A DNA stretch of 64,000 nucleotides from Lingula anatina (lineage: Eukaryota; Brachiopoda; Lingulata; Lingulida; Lingulidae). The stretch spans positions 421,770 to 485,769 of the forward strand of contig NW_019774703.1 of assembly GCF_001039355.2 (NCBI RefSeq), given 5' to 3'. The notes beneath the pieces are model-generated. The model made no database searches, was not told where the DNA came from, and saw nothing but the letters and a program-made list of their open reading frames with translations. A program made the translations under genes and the position numbers. Positions 61,111-64,000 of the stretch are shown here, piece by piece (positions within the stretch are counted from its first letter, which is position 1; each line of letters begins with the position of its first letter).

Positions 61111-63833
61111 ATTATCGTTTCTATCTCTTTTATCCACTTTTAATTTTGTGACAAGTTGTCTAAAGAAATGACACTTTGCACTTTTCTGGTTAAATAAAGT
61201 GTTAACCTGATAACCAGAATATCAGTTATTAACCACTTAAATATGGCAAAGTTAAATGGTTTAGTAGTTGATAGGGAACCTATGTTGTTAAAAAAAAAAC
61301 TTGTGTGTATTTTTTTTTCTTTATGTCTTTTCCCTTCTTTTTCTTGTCCATTTATTGGACTGCACACCAGGAAATGTTTGAACCTTTACTAAGTAGTTTA
61401 TACGCTATGTTTTGCAGGTATTCTTTGTGCAGATGTCACCTTGAATTTCCATATTTTCCCCATTCTCCCAGCCAAACAATAGGTGCACTCTAATTTTCTG
61501 AAAACAATTGCCAGGAAATAACCTGACCTTATGCTACTTGCTTAGAGGTTGAATAAATTTCACGAAACAGTTACTCTCAACTTGAGTGAGACCAAAATAA
61601 TCAATCATTCCTGCCAGCCACATAAAAAAAGCACTGGAGTTTGATCCCATGTTTAGCTTCTCTTCCACAGTTTGTTTTCTTCTTTTGTCAATATTGTATT
61701 CCTATAAGGTTGAAGAAATGTCTGGGTTACTGTGTAAATTCCAACATACATTATCCCTTTTTTTTTTTTTTTTTTTGAAGAAAATTGATCTGCTATTTTT
61801 CATGTTGTAAAATCTAGTGAAAATTTTATGTGAAAAACTATTTGCAGAAAAATGACTCAGCAACTGCTTGGTATGTGTGATTATGTCTGATTTGTAAATA
61901 TGACCATCAGATGAACTCTTAGTCTCCTTCCTTTTTTTTTTTTTTTTTAGTTTTACGATAGATGTTAGGTTCACTCACATGGAATACATTTCCTCAATCA
62001 GTATTTTTTATTTGAAAATATTTTATACACAAATCTCACCTAATTATTTTGCATGGCATGACAAGTTTTAGTCTAATCCAAAATGATCAACTTTGCTTGA
62101 CAATGTGAGGTGTTAATTAATTTGCATTTCTCAATCTGCTTGACATGCGCATTTGTATCACTAATGATATCTCATCATTCCACCCCCACACAATTTTTGA
62201 TCAATTCATCCATTTAATAGAGGCTGTAAGTAATGTGTTTATTACATCATTTTATTTATTTGCCTCTCCCATCATTAAGAGTTGACCAAGCAATGACCTC
62301 TTGTTTTCCCCATACATTCAATAGCATGGCCTGGTGAACTCTTCTGTGTGCCCTTGACTTCACCTCATGACCAGCTGGTGAACTTAGGCATGTCTGGCCA
62401 CTAAAAAGGCCTAGGTACAGAAATTGACATAATTAGCTGTTTAACTAGGCAGACTTTGACATGGGCGCTAGGGGGTGATGTCATGCAGCAGGGGTTCATT
62501 GTTTTAGTCTATGGAACTTGGGTTTAAAGTACCGGGGCAAAATCCAAGCCATATCTAAAATAAACATGTTTGTGCCGGTTTAAGTGTGGAGTCACTGAAA
62601 GGCTGAAAGAGTAAAGAAATACTTTATCGCACTGTATATTTATCTATCCCCCCTCTGAAAGAAATGGTATAGTCTGCTCTACTAGCTGTGGACATTCAAT
62701 ATTGCGACTCTATAGAAGCAGCCACAGGTGTGTTGCGAGCTAAAATAACAGGTAAATTAATTTTAACTTGTGACCAATATTTAATTGTGCACATACTGAC
62801 GGTTTAATTTAGTTGGCATGGTTGAGCTTCAAGACAGTTCCACGTAGAGTTTCAAGGAACTTCAGTGAGGTAATGTACAGTATATATATATATAACATTT
62901 AAATAAGACTCTACTGATATTTTTATTTGTCAACTATATCTCTGGGTTAAGATAGATTAAAGACATATGTTGTTTTCTGTCAAAACGTAGTTAAGTTACT
63001 TTTGTTAAAGAGGATACATATTTTTATGAAAAGAAATACCACTTAAGTTGTTTTTTTTATGTTTTAGATATATCATACTGTAAATTTTTCGTTTAATGAA
63101 ACAGGAACACTGTGAAAAGTAAAAGTAGAAAGTATTAAATACAAAGCATCTGTAAATTATGGAATTAGTTTTGGGGATAAAATTGTTGTGCATTTTAGGA
63201 AAGGTTACCATATTACCAGTGTGCAAGATGTGCAGGGATTTGGCAGAAATGTTTTTTTTTTCTAAGCATCCTTTATTTTGTCAGAGAAATAAAATGAATC
63301 AGTATATTATTTGTGTATGGTACATTATCTACATCTTGCTTAATGATTTTCTTAAACTGAATAAGAGTGAAAAAATCTTAACTATTTCTCATTCTTAACA
63401 CAAAAATTTAATGTCAATTTTTTTTACAAGATTAAAAGTATGGTTGTGTCAACATAGACTGGAATATAAATGTTCATTATGACTGTGTTGGCAAGCTAGT
63501 GTAATATGATGATACAAATGTCTCACAGTGAAAAAAACAAGGTTGACATCTCATTGTATTGATTTTAGATGGTATCAGAGGCATTGTGAACAGAGGTTGA
63601 ATTCCTAGCTATTGAATATACATGCATGTGTAATTATCGGTTTGTTTCTTGTTTTTATTTTGAAAAGTCTAGAAATGTAATAATGGTTGCAATTACCATT
63701 ATAATCATCTTAATGATTATGTTTATTTGTGTCAGGATAAGAATTTTGTGACAGAATATATTTTGTTCATTATAAGTAATTTGTATAAATAAACTGCCTG
63801 AAATAGCAAATGATCTAAATGTACATTTGTCTT

Positions 63834-63917
63834 GTACTTGATTTAGAATTAATGTATCTTGCTTTGCCCATTGACTTGTACTTGATTTAGAATTAATGTA
63901 TTTGCTTTGCCCATTGA
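63834..63917 (+). repeat. Short tandem duplication
   Basis: TGTACTTGATTTAGAATTAA followed by a TTTGCCCATTG end occurs twice in tandem with a period of about 42 bp. Confidence 0.7.
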
Positions 63918-64000
63918 AGGTGTCAAACAATGTTATTTTTAGTGAAGTGCAAGGGCCTTTGGGTCACATCCAGTTGAATTTGCCATATAATTTTTCATTT

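Larger units (their letters stand above)
55917..64000. other. Intergenic region with minisatellites; no gene recognised
   Basis: Eight kb with no ORF above about 90 codons and no recognisable protein similarity on either strand. It contains minisatellites (56721-57000, 57735-57850), a CA run (58505-58539), a poly-C run (60462-60475), a TTA run (61078-61110), poly-T runs near 61757-61776 and 61933-61949, and a short tandem duplication (63834-63917). Non-coding RNA or untranslated exons cannot be excluded. Confidence 0.55.

Noticed and set aside
62690-62880. Exon-like pieces ending in gtaaat / gtaatg
   Set aside because: Short, no homology, no consistent frame between them; could be UTR exons but unsupported.
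1-64000. CRISPR arrays, tRNA, rRNA, viral or bacterial operons
   Set aside because: None recognised; direct repeats present are microsatellites, minisatellites or assembly duplicates.

Overview
This is an intron-rich, AT-rich stretch of an animal (metazoan) nuclear genome. It shows GT-AG introns of a few hundred bases to several kb, vertebrate-like orthologues and many small non-autonomous DNA transposons. The gene set and the retained ancestral families suggest a marine invertebrate, most likely a bilaterian; a lophotrochozoan would fit, but the sequence alone does not fix the phylum. No viral, bacterial or organellar sequence is seen.

Layout. (1) 1-7478: no confident gene; three inverted-repeat elements and microsatellites. 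(2) 7479-27273, plus strand: a PDE5/6/11-type cyclic-nucleotide phosphodiesterase (closest in feel to invertebrate Pde6). The upstream (GAF-A side) part was not found. It ends in a polybasic CAAX box. Its penultimate catalytic-domain exon exists in two homologous, phase-matched versions that look mutually exclusive. (3) 29834-36597, minus: a complete 13-exon FRA10AC1 (307 aa). (4) 36647-40732, plus: EXOSC1/CSL4 of the RNA exosome (200 aa), head-to-head with FRA10AC1 with only 49 bp between the two start codons. A 633-bp N gap inside EXOSC1 is flanked by near-identical 952-bp copies of exons 3-5, probably an unmerged haplotype. (5) 41274-43167, minus: the homologue of the human coiled-coil protein C6orf163 (332 aa), convergent with EXOSC1. 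(6) 45216-50735, plus: a complete PGC-1 family transcriptional coactivator (818 aa) with a likely non-coding first exon ending at 43577, so it is divergent from C6orf163. (7) 52020-55916, plus: a complete secreted fungal/Dictyostelium-type alpha-amylase (494 aa). (8) 55917-64000: no gene recognised; minisatellites and simple repeats.

The exon models were built by hand from splice signals, reading phase and remembered family sequence. Every intron joins in phase and the total lengths match the families (307, 200, 332, 818 and 494 aa). The genes do not form an operon or a single pathway: they are separate housekeeping, signalling, coactivator and digestive genes. FRA10AC1 and EXOSC1 (both nuclear RNA metabolism) share a compact bidirectional promoter.

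Mobile DNA is mostly MITE-like: about ten short elements with terminal inverted repeats, at least five of them with a TTA or TAA target duplication as for PIF/Harbinger elements. No transposase gene is visible. The most interesting signals are the alternative PDE exons, the prenylation tail, a uORF of PGC-1 whose stop overlaps the main start across a splice junction, the LxxLL-less PGC-1, and the fungal-type amylase.
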